Source: Saccoglossus kowalevskii (taxonomy: Eukaryota; Hemichordata; Enteropneusta; Harrimaniidae). Taken from it: a stretch of DNA of 23,901 nt. Below the pieces are notes generated by a model. The model worked only from the letters and a program-made list of their open reading frames with translations, was not told the DNA's origin and ran no database searches. The position numbers and the translations under genes were made by a program. Of the stretch, positions 10,526 through 22,459 are shown one piece after another. The number at the start of each line of letters is the position of its first letter. The stretch's first letter is position 1. Location: NCBI RefSeq assembly GCF_000003605.2, contig NW_003142307.1, positions 412,374-436,274 on the forward strand, read 5' to 3'.

Positions 10526-13500
10526 ATAGCTTGTAGATATGCAACCGTCAGGGAGCAAGGTAACGATCAGGCAAAGTAACGATCGCAACACTACACACAT
10601 GTGTATGACATTGCCTTGGTAATGGAACAGTGAATATATCACCGACATGACACCTACACGTGTCTCGTTTCACAGGATACGCCATGTTAATTGCACAAGT
10701 GAAATGTCTGACAAGTTTTCAGCAATCATTTCACGTACATGAACAGTCCAACCATAGGCGTAACTTAATTCCCAAGCAGCCCTTCAGCTGGTTTCAGCTT
10801 TTCATGAAAGTCTTCAATTTTTTAAGTGAGTATTATTTTCATTAGTAATTCCCCAAAATTCTTTGTAGTTATATTTACAAATACGAGATGTTTTTAGACA
10901 GAATTATGTGAAGTTATGTTTTAATCATACTGTAATCAAATAATTGTATGGTGTACCCACTGTTTGGGAGGCAGACATTTTGGCTAAAGTTACAAAGGTG
11001 AATACTATAATTTCTACTGGCATGTCTTTTCGGGCTGTTCTGATTTTAAAACATGAGCAATTACATTCACTGCGACAGGACGTGGAATGCGCCTTTGCTA
11101 CTGAATTGTGGTTTTACCAAACTGAAATGGACCTTTAACTCAGATCTTTCGGAATTTGGGATAAAAGGTTTATCATTTGTGCTGTCATTTAAATATATGT
11201 ATTACAATATGAATTGATTGACTGAAAAGGTCAAATGCCCGTGGCCGATATTGATAAAAATGTAAATGTAACTGGAAATAATTTCTTCATTCTAACAAAA
11301 TTTAATCTTCCCATTGTCTAGGAACACCCGTTTGGATTTAGCAAACCAAAATTAACAATACTATGGCCTAACATATACTGAAGATATATATCAATAACGA
11401 TAATACATGTAATCTCCTCATCCGCGGACCGCCATATTAGATTTGAAGTTGATTCTAAGATGCTTAATAGTATGCTCACCACAATATCTCGTATAGAACC
11501 AGTTCATCATCCAAGATTGTGCAGTAGGTCAATCACTATTGATATCATATTGACATAAAAATAAATCGTACATAAGTTTTAAAGATTTTACGATATATAC
11601 GAGAGGTGTACCAGAGGACTTGCGAGATGTAAAAGAGAGGTCACGAGATGCGTACATACATTATAAAACAAAAATAGGCAAGTGAGTAAAGATAATTTAA
11701 CTAAAAAGAAATGGGTCAGGCTAACTATGATTGCAGAATGGATGAATTGTGGTTCTATACTCCATGAAAGACAATATTGTCAAAATCAGACATACATCAC
11801 TGATATACAGCATACATGGACGAATAAAAACAAAAGAAATGCCCTAAAGCTCACCCACAGCAATCGATCAGCAACTGAGCGACCGACCAACAACTGAACT
11901 TAATTAGGAAGCACCTGTGATATATACAACCTGGGTATTAATGCGGTGTGTGTACATAGGTGTTACTAACATACAGCAAGAAACCCACAGTGAAAATAAA
12001 AGAATACTTGGCAGAGTAAATGAGTAAAAGTGTATTTTACTGCATGCAGTACTAGAACAGAAACGCAGTCACTGTGACAAATCACACAAGTATATAACTC
12101 TTTCATTTTTCGGGATGCCTGTTGGCTGTCATACAGCGATATGGTTTGGGGCTGTATGTGCCAGTTCAAGTCACGCACACATTACTTTGATCACCGGTAA
12201 CCTAGTATTTACCCTGCCAAATGTTTGTTGCATTTTTTTGGATATATATGCAAGTGCTAGTGACGACACATAGTGTATTTTGCTACAGAAGTCATATTCA
12301 TGTTTGGGACTACATGACAGGGCTGTGTGGCTATCTCTCTGTCAAATGGCAATTTGTAATGCGCTATCCTGGTGTCAACCAGGCCTGGTCGAACACAAGC
12401 ACCTGCGGACCTTAACCAAGGTTCCCCCAAAGTCGCATTCGTTAGTGAATGAATGGTTATATCTTTAACATCCTGTCTATCAATGAGGCTATATTACCTT
12501 GGTGGATTTGCCGAAACAGAATGTATCAGTGTTGTCCTCAGAAGGTAGAAGAAAATAAAATTAACCACCCACTACTAGCATTTTTCGTCAGTACATAAAA
12601 TGACAAAATCAGTTTTACAGTTCAAGTTCAATATGTTGTTCAAAACGTCATTGACAACATGCATATATTTGTGTTATGAGAGGGGGCAGGCAATACCACA
12701 ACACCTCCATGTTCATTATATTGTTGATCCATTATTTTTTTAAGGCAGAGTTTTGATAAAACTTTATTGCTGCGTTTAACTTTTATGGGACCAAAGGGTT
12801 TGAGTGTTGTGCCTTTAATTATGCTCGTAATAGTTGTAAGACCACTGAGTTGGTGTAGAGTGGTTCAAATTTTATGGGCAAGAGTTCCTCAGGGCCCCCT
12901 CACCTATATGTCTAATTCCCTCCAATGCCGCTCCCCTAGTTTAATTGCATATGTCTGGATGGGGCATATACAGTTACATTTGGGGGACTGGAATGTTGGG
13001 GTACAGGATAGGGATGGGGGGGCCTTAAGGAAGTTTTTAAAAATCATGGTTGTATGACAAGCACTTGGCATATATGGGTGTACTTGTTCAAAATGGTCAT
13101 CGCAACAACCTTTTATCGGGGAATGAAGTTCACATCACAAAGTCCATTGATAAGGACACCTGACTCCCAATCAGATGAATTTTCTTTCTCATATAATCTC
13201 GGTCACTTGAAGGTTTTTTCAGTTTGGATGAAATTCATCAAAACACAGAAGTTTAATTCCTACTAGTTAAGTTAAGACCAGACACAAAGAGGAGACAATA
13301 ATGATAACAACAAATTCAAATTTTCATTCTGTGCTGTGGTCAGTTGGTGGGAGGAACCATATAGCACAATACAAGGATACAAGGCTATTAAAAAAGATAA
13401 CACTCTATAACTGACACACTGCACTTCAATTAATCCCTGGCCTCACATGACCTCATTTAACACGCACAGACCCTATCAGTATAATAAGGTATATACCACT

Positions 13501-14929
13501 AAATGAAATACCTACAGTGTCACGAAATTAACTACTTCAAGTACCCATCTGCATTAAGATGTGATAAGTATAGGGTTGGAGAGGGGGGTGGGGCACATGC
13601 GAAAACATAAAAATACAGAAAGGTGGAACGTGCAAACAACTGAGTGGTCGGCCTATGTGGCCTTTTACCTTAGGGTACAAAGTTCAATTTAAAATACAAA
13701 AGTAATGGCACTACTGATATTTTCACAAATTCTAAAGCAGTTATTAACTAGACAGGACCTGAGTTTTCATTACAGGTGAATTAATCACCAACTTCATTAA
13801 CTGATTATGACCTTTTTTATAACAAGAATGAATAGTGCAGATGTGGATCTGCCAAGACACTAGTTAATTATGCGTTTAAGCATAAAGACCTAACCCTAAA
13901 TTTCCATGCGTCGCTGCCAGAGTCCAGGGGAACATAGATAACACTATGTAAAATAAAAATACAATTTTATTATGACACACTACAGAAAACCAGAGTTAGC
14001 ACTGATGGGAGCAGACCATAACTGGGGCACAACTCCATGTCAACTACAGACAGCTTAGACAAAACACAATAGACTGCATAACTGAGTTATCTTTCGCTGA
14101 CAGCATACCTGAAATACCTAGTCTCAAAGGTCTATATAGAACACAAGGGTTGAATTCGTGCATAGGTCAATGGTCAATGCAATTCAACAGGGATACATTT
14201 GCTTGATCAGAAGAGCAAAATCTTAAGGATTAATGACCCACAAAATACATGGCAGATAAAAAACGAGACTTCTAAGAGATTTGGGTTACTGTTATGGGGG
14301 GGGGGCTTACTTAGAATTCGATCAACGTTCCTTTTAAATATAAAGTATAGTCATTCACTCCATTGAAAGAAATACATGAAATACAACATTACTGTAATGA
14401 CCATAGCTAATTTGCATAGAAATAAATGATAGTAAATGCATTCATAACTTATTTGTCCCCATCCCCACAAGCGTCATTTGCAGGCAATTTAGTTTAGTGA
14501 CCTCACAAAGTTGTGTCGTAAATGTCTTCATCCGAGCAAGAAGTTTCTTATTAATGTTACTCGTCACATTTTTTATCTTAACACTTCATTTCTTGACACT
14601 GATAGAAATGTTATTTCAAAAGATGCAATAAAATATTATTATTATTAATAATATTAAACTTGCTTTTTTGAGGTGATAGTAGATTCAACAGCCAGGTACA
14701 CCAAATTGTTATAACTTTGTGTCATCATGGGTAAATAGTTTTACAAATTAACAATAAATCATAATACTGTGTGCTGCAACATTGTGTTTTTATTGGTGAT
14801 CGGGACCATTTATCCAGTTATCAGACGATAAAAGGGCAATGTTTGGGGTCAACGTATGAAAGCACAAACAAGATTGCATAGGTTTCCACATTTTAGTTTG
14901 TTGATGTTTCAAGGTTTTATAATTGAAAT
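10526..14929. other. Long intron stretch without recognised features
   Basis: No exon, RNA gene or clear repeat found over 4.4 kb. The 12845-13060 segment is locally richer in GC, with G runs, and gives a 96-codon plus frame, but that frame has no recognisable domain. A G9 run lies near 14297. Confidence 0.55.
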
Positions 14930-14987
14930 AAAAGACTCTGCGCTGTCCATTATCTAGGGAGTAAAAGACAAGACGCTGCCCATTATC
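14930..14987 (+). repeat. Imperfect tandem duplication, 33-bp period
   Basis: AAAAGAC....CGCTG(T/C)CCATTATC occurs at 14930-14954 and 14963-14987; 20 of 25 positions match. Confidence 0.7.
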
Positions 14988-15027
14988 GCAATTTATTAAT
15001 CACCACTATCGGAATTAGAGGTTCATA

Positions 15028-15035
15028 TGACGTCA
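15028..15035. promoter_or_regulatory. Perfect CRE palindrome inside intron 2
   Basis: TGACGTCA within the 10-bp palindrome ATGACGTCAT. Isolated; about 3.2 kb downstream of exon 2. It may be an intronic enhancer site or chance. Confidence 0.3.
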
Positions 15036-15434
15036 TAGCTTAACATTATCGGCGGAATCGGCCCATCCTGTAATATTGACCATCATGTATGAGATGTGGC
15101 CGAGAGGAACTGGAATATTACCACCAGTCAATACAATGACATGCATCAAGTTCTATTGTATATGTATCAAGTTTGAACCAAATCCATTCACACTGAGAAC
15201 TGAGATCCGGTGAAAATGTGTTATTTTTGGTATTAAAATGGCTGCCAATTGGAAAACTTGAACCTGATCATGGAACAAATGCTTGCGTAAACTCAACTTT
15301 GTTCACCTTTTAAAAGTGAACCTATATATTTTTTTCTGTATTTTTTCACAAAACCTGTAACCAATGAAAAAAAGCGATAACTAAATCGGCTCAGTTTCAC
15401 GCTAAAAATACTAAATCTCTATGATTCCATTCCA

Positions 15435-15560
15435 CAGCTCTTCACTTTTTTATAAGTATAGCTGATGGCGTTACACTTCTTACTTTGGGGGATAGCTCAG
15501 CTCTTCACTTTTTTGTAAGTATAGCTGATGGCGTTACCCTTCTTACTTTGGGGGACAGCA
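15435..15560 (+). repeat. Tandem duplication, two units of 63 bp
   Basis: Units begin CAGCTCTTCACTTTTTT at 15435 and 15498 and run through AAGTATAGCTGATGGCGTTA and CTTACTTTGGGGGA. Only a few substitutions separate them, so the duplication is recent. Confidence 0.93.
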
Positions 15561-16083
15561 CAGTCTCCTTAAGATTATATGATTATGTTTCAAAGTCAGC
15601 AATGTAGGCATGAAAACACTCACACCTGCCACTCAAAGACTATCAGTTTCAGTCACAATTACATCAACCGTAATTCTTGAAACCTATTTTCCTGGAGAGA
15701 ATACAGTCTATTTTAATGCAGCACCAAAAAAATCATTAAACATTCCCAAAATGTGTTCAGATAATTAAATATTTTGTTACAAATAAAATATAGCATTTAC
15801 CGTAAATTTACATTATTTTGACTTATTTATTTTTACTTAAAGGCTAAATCAGCTAAAAAAAGCAAAATTTTTTTTTTACAATAATTTACATGCACAATAT
15901 TCACTCAATTCGAAGCACATCTCCAATGGAAGCATACACAAACTAAAAATGTTATTTAGTGTATACAAGATCATTAAAATATGACATATTTTGACCACAG
16001 CCACAACTGTGTAATCTACATAAGCACATGTGCTATTAATATATCAAATACAGTAACATCATTTCAAATAAACAAATCTAGAT
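15561..16083. other. Intron sequence, nothing recognised
   Basis: AT-rich spacer with A and T runs before MITE family B copy 2. Confidence 0.6.
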
Positions 16084-16295
16084 TACTGTAAAGGGGTTGA
16101 TTATTCACTGGGTTTTAATTTTACTTATTTCGCTGACTGGAAAATGCGCTAAATTAAAACATAGCGAATATGTAAAATTTAGCATAGAACACATTATCTG
16201 AAATAATAAAACCGTGAATTTAAAACCCACTGAATATGCCTGAAATGGTAAATCAGCAACATTTAAACCCAGTGAAAATTAGTCATTTTACAGCA
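16084..16295 (+). mobile_element. MITE family B, copy 2
   Basis: TACTGTAAAGGGGTTGATTA at the left and ...AGTCATTTTACAGCA at the right, collinear with copy 1 along its whole length with scattered substitutions, in the same orientation 12 kb away. Left TA is intact; the right TA has become CA. Confidence 0.88.
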
Positions 16296-18203
16296 TAGCC
16301 AATGCACGAACACATTTTTAACAACAACAACAAATTCCATAACACAAGCTATGACACAGCACAGAACATAAATATGATAACGATTTGAAATAAACTATAT
16401 CAAGTTTCCTGTATGATAATGTCTAGCGCACAGACTAATTTGAACAACCCTCTAGGCCAAATAGGAAGAATAAAACAGTCAGATCGTTAGCACAGTGGGG
16501 CTACCTATACTGTGTGTAAGCTATTGATTCGCATATTTATTTACATAAAAGCAAACTGCAGGAATTCAAGATCTAAATTTGCACAACAATAAACAGCCCT
16601 AATTGTCCTTCCCCGAATAGCCTTTGAGACCCTCAAGCTATTGTCATGCAAATATCTTTGGTCAATTCTGGAGTTCAAGGGCAGGGGATTTTATAGATGG
16701 CATATAAAAGTGCATGTATAGAAGCCATGTACATCTTAGGAATGGGGGTGATGAGGGTGACTAAAAACAAAAAGTTGAAACTGGGTTAAAAGCATTACAA
16801 GACATTTATCAATATATACAGTATTTGTATACAGAGAAGAGATCTTTTTAGGAAGACAATATTCCGCCACACTGTGATGATATAGTCTATTGCAGCTTTC
16901 TGATTAATAGCCCTTTGATAAATCATGGCATCAAACTGTCCAAATAATAAATGAAATATTAATTTACTCAGTAAATATACTGCACATTGTTGATGAAACT
17001 GAGAGTAGCACAGTGCGATCCTTTGAATAAAACATCCATGCAAAGCGACTGTGTTGTTACAAAAAAAAAAAGTAATATAATTTTGGAATTAATAAATTCT
17101 ATATATAAATACAAGACCTGTATTATATGCCAGCAATCAACACATGGAGAATATTTTTTGTGGATCATCGTGGTGGTAAAAAGTTCACAAAGGTCATAAA
17201 GACAGAACAGTCACAGCATCTTTTACAATATAAAATCATGAGAACACCAAGCAGTCGAAAAAACACACTACGCACTATTCCATGATTCATAGCATTTATG
17301 TGATGGTGTAAGTATTAGATATTTTTGAAAGGGTTGTGCCATTGATGCTGATATCCAATATTAGGTGTTCTTTCTAAATCAGGAATGACTATGATTCTTT
17401 TAACAGAACACGCCGCCTGCACATAAATGGTGTCATAATAGTACTGTAAAAGTGAACACATCAAACCAATTATTTTTATAGATCTCTTACACTTAGCTTA
17501 CATAACATAGCCTTGAGGTGATAAAATAAAATCGGTAATTTACATAACCTAAGAACATAGTGTCATCCATCATATACCATAAACAGTAATGTTTCATTTT
17601 GTCCATTTTCTGATTACAACACACGATTTCTTTTCCTCTACTTGCCATAATTATCTTTCACAATAACATTCCTTCAGTTGAGTAGGTCAGTCAGATTTGA
17701 AAGTGTATTGATCAACAATGACATATTTTTACAGATATGTCTTATCTCGTGTTGACCTCGATTTCAACATCAAAGGTTCAAGACCCAAGGAAAATTACAA
17801 CAAGATTACGAACAATATTTATTGTATTGTAGTATCCTTTTTTTTTATGAATCAAAAGTGTATAACTCACTGCCATTTCATTACCGGTAAATATTGTTGA
17901 TACCATTACACTGTGTTCAATACAACATGTTACAAGTCAGGACTTCAAACAGTTCAACCTCAGCTGCAACGTTGGTTGGGTGGTGTTATTACTATAACTT
18001 TATTGATTATGCTGTTGTTTTCTCGCCCCAAGTATATTGCCCCAGATGGATTAGAGATAAAAACCCACCCACACATTCACATCGTAATTAGTTTACGTGG
18101 AGCGATGGATACAACCAGTCAAAACATGGACTGGGGAATGCGCTAATTGGCGCTCCATTGCCATGCTGAAAGGGGAAAACAAGCGCTTGTTTACAAAACT
18201 TAC
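16296..18203. other. Proximal part of intron 2, nothing recognised
   Basis: No repeat or exon identified. A POU octamer, ATGCAAAT, occurs at about 16646-16653. Short frames on both strands near 16800-17200 overlap and are not supported. Confidence 0.55.
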
Positions 18204-18321
18204 CGTTTCGACTTATGTCAAGCTCGATCAGGTTCATGAAGTTTCCGACTTCAGGGGGCAATGCTTCAATTTCATTGTCACTTAGTCCGAGTTTGCGGAT
18301 ATTCAATAAGCGAAAGAAAGG
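18204..18321 (-). CDS. SCRIB: Scribble, coding exon 2 (gene continues beyond the window)
   Basis: Encodes residues 55-93 plus one base. It begins PFFRLLNIRKLGLSDNEI and ends LIELDISRN, matching the second and third leucine-rich repeats of Scribble almost residue for residue. The acceptor is a T-rich tract ending ACAG (18322), giving a phase-0 join to exon 1. The donor is AACG followed by GTAAGT (18203 downward), so the next codon is split after its first base, a G. That agrees with the aspartate (SRND) expected at this point in the family. The LRR region would need roughly ten more repeats, then the PDZ domains, all beyond the window's left edge. The gene is partial because the window ends, not because it is broken. 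Confidence 0.93.
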
Positions 18322-18924
<603 letters not shown>

Positions 18925-18929
18925 TCAGA

Positions 18930-19115
18930 CTCACATGGGCTCGATCGGCGCGCAAAAACGATGCAAAAACAAGACACAAGTACTGTTTCCCCTCGAAAGT
19001 TTACGTACCACTCCTATGAAGACATAACTGAGGACTGCAAACCGACAAGATGTCCGCCCGTATGACGTCAGAATTACCCAGGATGCAATGTGACCCGGGA
19101 AATGCCGGAAGTGCA
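18930..19115 (-). promoter_or_regulatory. Probable scribble proximal promoter / 5' UTR region
   Basis: The 50-230 bp upstream of the start codon are more CpG-rich than the surroundings and carry three motifs typical of TATA-less housekeeping promoters: a perfect palindromic CRE, TGACGTCA (19063-19070); an SBS/ZNF143-like TACCCAGGATGCAATG (about 19075-19090); and an ETS core, CCGGAAGTG (19105-19113, plus strand). The spacing is compact and no TATA box is evident. The transcription start cannot be placed. Such promoters are often bidirectional, but no plus-strand gene is recognisable to the right. Confidence 0.55.
18931..18936 (-). promoter_or_regulatory. Candidate start-stop uORF (ATGTGA) ahead of scribble
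   Basis: About 50 bases before the scribble ATG the minus strand reads CCC ATG TGA, an AUG followed at once by a stop. If transcribed, this minimal uORF would stall scanning ribosomes. The same ATG is the last codon of a longer upstream frame that starts at 19116. Whether the mRNA includes this point depends on the unknown start site. Confidence 0.35.
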
Positions 19116-19283
19116 AGGCAGATGCTTTGCAGTCTCAGCTGGTAATCTCGTGTATTTATTTCATAAATTTCCTAAATTACCAGGGGAACAATATTCCGGA
19201 TTTGTTTCAATTTACAATAAAATTGCAATATAAATTCGGTTTGGAATTTCTGCTATTTGAAACAAGAATGCTCTGCAGTATCA

Positions 19284-19377
19284 ATTCTATTCTATTCTAT
19301 TCTATTCTATTCTATTCTATTCTATTCTATTCTATTCTATTCTATTCTATTCTATTCTATTCTATTCTATTCTATTT
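19284..19377. repeat. (ATTCT)n pentanucleotide microsatellite
   Basis: About 18-19 nearly perfect copies of ATTCT over 94 bp, roughly 400 bp upstream of the scribble start codon. It translates to a spurious SILFY repeat and is not coding. ATTCT is the unit expanded in human SCA10; only the unit is shared here. Confidence 0.97.
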
Positions 19378-20746
19378 AAAAAAATATTCTGGCAACTTCG
19401 TGTTTTATTTAAAATTCCTAGAACAACTAACTGCCGCTCACAAGACCATAACACATAAAAGGTCTGTTGATACTCGGGTGGAGACATGATGGTAGATTTC
19501 TGGAGCGGGTCTTCACTGAAAAAATGTGTTTTTATAAAACACAGACTTATTTAATAGAGGAAAAGCAAAGCAAAAATGCTCACAGCTACACCTGGAACCC
19601 CTAAATCTAGCTCAAGATAATGTGGAAAAACATAATTCAAACCTTTTTTTCTACCAGACCCCTTCCAAATGTCAATCCTTTCACATTCATATTTTTATTT
19701 TCTTTAACGTGCAACACTTTCCTTTTATTTTCTTCTCTCGGTGACTAGCTTGTATTTTTTTAACAAAGCCACCCCAAGGATTTTAAATGGTCAACCCCTT
19801 AATTATGAATCACTGGGAAATTGTCCGGAAATTTAAAAAAAAAAAAATTAAAGTTTTTAAATCTTGATATTTTCCTGGCCATTGACGCGTATACGAGTGT
19901 ATCGAATGTAACTTAGAATATACAGTAATAATATAGTGTGAAAAAGGAATCTCATGAATTCATATTACGTCAACTTGGAAACAGTGTGATTTTAGTATGT
20001 ATATAGGGTAGTATCTATTTTAAGTTTCTGCACTTGAAAAGGGGTATAATTTCCTAAAAATAAGTACGTGTTTTTGAAAAGCTTTACTTTAGCATGGGTA
20101 CCAGGTCTGACTTGGAGTATCCCCCCCCCTCCGACATGTGATGAATCAATCAAATTAATCTTGAATTACAGTAGACTGGTTTGTAGCCCAACAAGATGTT
20201 TTAGAAGTTTCACAAACGCAAAGCAACTCGCGCTGAATCGTGCAATGTATGGTCGTATGATGGCGCTGTCATATTAAAACATGCATACGTGTTAAAAGGT
20301 TCCATGACTCACGGAAGGTCACATGATATCAAGTATAATGTACTATTCCTCGCGCTCACAATGAGATACAACCGGAAACAGGAACAACTTATATGTATTC
20401 CCGAGTCAAAGACTGAATAACGATTAGATGATCGTTAGAAATTTTTAAAAAATCGAGATCATAACACATTAAAATGATACAAATCATATTACATTACGCA
20501 ACAATACCAAAAGTACATCCCACATTACGCATATATTACATAGCCCTACATGATACTTATCATTTTATAAATACATTACGTAGCTCAAATTTGACCTCCA
20601 TTGTTTACCAAGGACGTAAATATTTATACCATTATGTAATACTATCACCCACACTCAAACGCCAATCTGATTAAAATCGTATGTATTGTGTCTGAAAACA
20701 CGTCGCTGAAAACATACGTTTTTTTGCGTGCGACGATAAAGACATT

Positions 20747-20748
<2 letters not shown>
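19378..20748. other. Intergenic sequence upstream of scribble
   Basis: AT-rich, no gene recognised on either strand; C-rich run near 20120-20128. Confidence 0.6.
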
Positions 20749-20784
<36 letters not shown>

Positions 20785-20803
20785 TATTTATTTATTTATT
20801 GAT

Positions 20804-20878
<75 letters not shown>

Positions 20879-20883
20879 TTTGT

Positions 20884-20914
<31 letters not shown>

Positions 20915-20916
20915 TG
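20749..20916. repeat. Compound (ATTG)n / (TTTA)n tetranucleotide repeat
   Basis: About eight ATTG units grade into about 33 TTTA units, with two interruptions (a GATT near 20800 and a TTTG near 20880). The preceding bases, GACGATAAAGACATTTTT, resemble a retroposon 3' end running into a simple tail, so the tract may have grown from a LINE or SINE tail. The LIYLF-type reading frame through it is an artefact. Confidence 0.95.
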
Positions 20917-21341
20917 AATCAATTATTAGAAAAGACAATAAGTTAATCCATATTAATCCGGCTTTACTAAGTACCACTACACTGTTCCAGGCATGAAAGT
21001 GGTCTATACTGTATGATTCGTTTATACGTTTGTACTTAACTGAAATATTTTGAAACAGAGTATCTACAAATTAAAGTACCGAACAGTTCGAAAAAGTGAA
21101 CGTCATGATAGCAAGCACAATAATTGTTTTTGTTTTTTTGTAATACAAATTTTCTTTAAATGCTAATGATACGTACCAAATCTTTTTGAATTTGGACAAT
21201 TTCCTTAAGACTACAGGAGAATGACCACAGGTGTTCGGAATACTGCTTACTTTTTACTGTATTATATATATGTAAGGTACATGTATGTATTTTATAGCAT
21301 ACCTTAACACATTCAAACTATCAGGCAGATGCTTTAAAGCA
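20917..21341. other. Intergenic sequence, nothing recognised
   Basis: AT-rich spacer between the tetranucleotide repeat and the integrase fragments. Confidence 0.6.
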
Positions 21342-21380
21342 GAGGCCATTGTCAATAGTCGTCCTCGAACCTCATTAATG
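21330..21380 (+). mobile_element. Short BEL/Pao integrase fragment, plus strand
   Basis: Reads EAIVNSRPRT, the signature near the end of the BEL/Pao integrase core (family form EAIVNSRPLT). About 25 bases (21342-21366) match, with one difference, the inverted sequence at 21555-21579 in the minus-strand remnant. Flanks are not clearly integrase, so it is a small shard in the opposite orientation. Confidence 0.6.
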
Positions 21381-21477
21381 CAAGAAATCACGTGCACCAG
21401 CTGCAACGCGGTCACTAATTGGCTACTCATACTGCAACTTATGAATATAATATGAATAAGGCACCTAGGCAGGTGGT

Positions 21478-22135
21478 TCAAACTAGGGAGTCTGAATTTG
21501 ATCCGGTGAAAGTGGTTTTAATCAGTTGATATAGGTTCCCATCAGTGTAGGTGAGAGGACGACTATTGACAATGACCTCCCACTAATTCTCAGAAACTCA
21601 TCATTTAGTCGAGGACCATGTGTTGTTAAGAGCGGATGGTGTATTTTTTGCTGAAATCGGTCTTTCCCATACGCCACCATCTTCAACAATTCTTTTCATA
21701 CTTACTATCTGTATTCATTTCAAATAGTACCATCGTCAATTCTTTCTGCCCCCCCCCCCCAGTGAAGTTACTTTTTTTCTCCGATCAAAGTTGTCAAACT
21801 GGACCATAGATGACAAACAAAGTGGTGGTGATAGGCATTTAGGAATGAATCAGTGCTCAATAAATATTGCTGCAAATGTATTGCTCATGAAATCAGGCAA
21901 GTGAACTGCGTACCACATCTTTTAAATTCACGTCGTTTTTCGTAATCACAGCACTATACTTGGATGAAGGTGCAGGTTCTATTCTATATGTTGGTAGATC
22001 TGCCATCTTTTGATCTTCAAGTTGGTAAACTTCACGTAACTTACAATATGTAACACGTTTCCATACACATGACATGACAGTAGCTCTAGAAACAACAACA
22101 CAGTAACCAGAAGTGCAGATCTCATTCAATGTCAT
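21478..22135 (-). pseudogene. BEL/Pao LTR-retrotransposon integrase remnant
   Basis: Minus-strand pieces, in order: an HHCC-side segment at 22135-21950 with MTLNEICTSGY, then QKMADLPTYRIEPAPS, as in BEL/Pao integrases just before the catalytic core; a decayed core with only hints of family residues; GGVWERPI at about 21678-21655, matching the family's GGVWER motif; then HGPRLNDEFLR in a second frame; then EVIVNSRPLTY in a third frame near 21580, ending at a stop (21478). At least two frameshifts, a poly-C tract (21751-21760) and loss of much of the core show it is dead. Integrase joins retroelement cDNA to host DNA; this copy cannot. No LTRs were identified. Confidence 0.85.
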
Positions 22136-22196
22136 CCAGAATCCAAATGATAATTTTTTACGTTACATTTGTAACATGTCCATGTTTATGCAACTG

Positions 22197-22459
22197 TACA
22201 GAATGGGAGATGTTTCTTGCATGGTGGATTGGCTCTTTGATCTTTGCGGCTCCAATTCCGAGTGTGTGTCGCCAGAATATGGATCTAATCGGGAAATAGT
22301 ACCAGTAATCTTCTTCAGGGCGTGTTTATTCACGAAATCTGTTTTGCCACTTTGATGGTCTACGCCAAAAAGAATATCATGATCCTTGTTAAAGCGCGGT
22401 GGTCGTCGCGCAGCGCGTGTTCGAATTTCATGTACAGTAAATAAACGATGTATTTTACA
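22197..22459 (-). other. Unrecognised minus-strand open frame spanning the small TTAA MITE
   Basis: A frame without an initiating ATG runs open for more than 80 codons, including KDHDILFGVDHQSGKTDF and LKKITGTISRLDPYSG. It passes through the TTAA element (22389-22526), so its right part is element sequence. I recognise no family. It might be decayed retroelement or chance. Confidence 0.2.

Larger units (their letters stand above)
1..18203 (-). other. Scribble intron 2 (5' part, at least 18.2 kb)
   Basis: Everything left of the exon 2 donor lies inside the gene. I looked on the minus strand for the expected continuation (an IPEIPxxI / DFSxNP type leucine-rich repeat) and found none, so the intron runs at least to base 1. 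It is a repeat-rich first-introns region; its repeats are listed separately. A very short exon could have been missed by eye. Confidence 0.75.

Noticed and set aside
12767-13057. 96-codon plus-strand frame in a locally GC-richer stretch
   Set aside because: No domain, no codon pattern or splice context; most likely chance.
15098-15190. TGGCCGAGAGG followed by GTTTGAACCAAATCC, considered as a tRNA-derived SINE head
   Set aside because: The B-box-like string departs from consensus and the stems do not pair.
19127-19489. 120-codon plus-strand frame with an SILFY repeat
   Set aside because: It is a translation of the ATTCT microsatellite; no gene context.
20775-20996. Hydrophobic frame of LIYLF repeats resembling a membrane protein
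   Set aside because: It is a translation of the TTTA microsatellite.
21254-21481. 75-codon minus-strand frame with plausible splice signals, considered as an exon
   Set aside because: It lies antisense to the plus-strand integrase fragment, and its resemblance to an exon comes from that.
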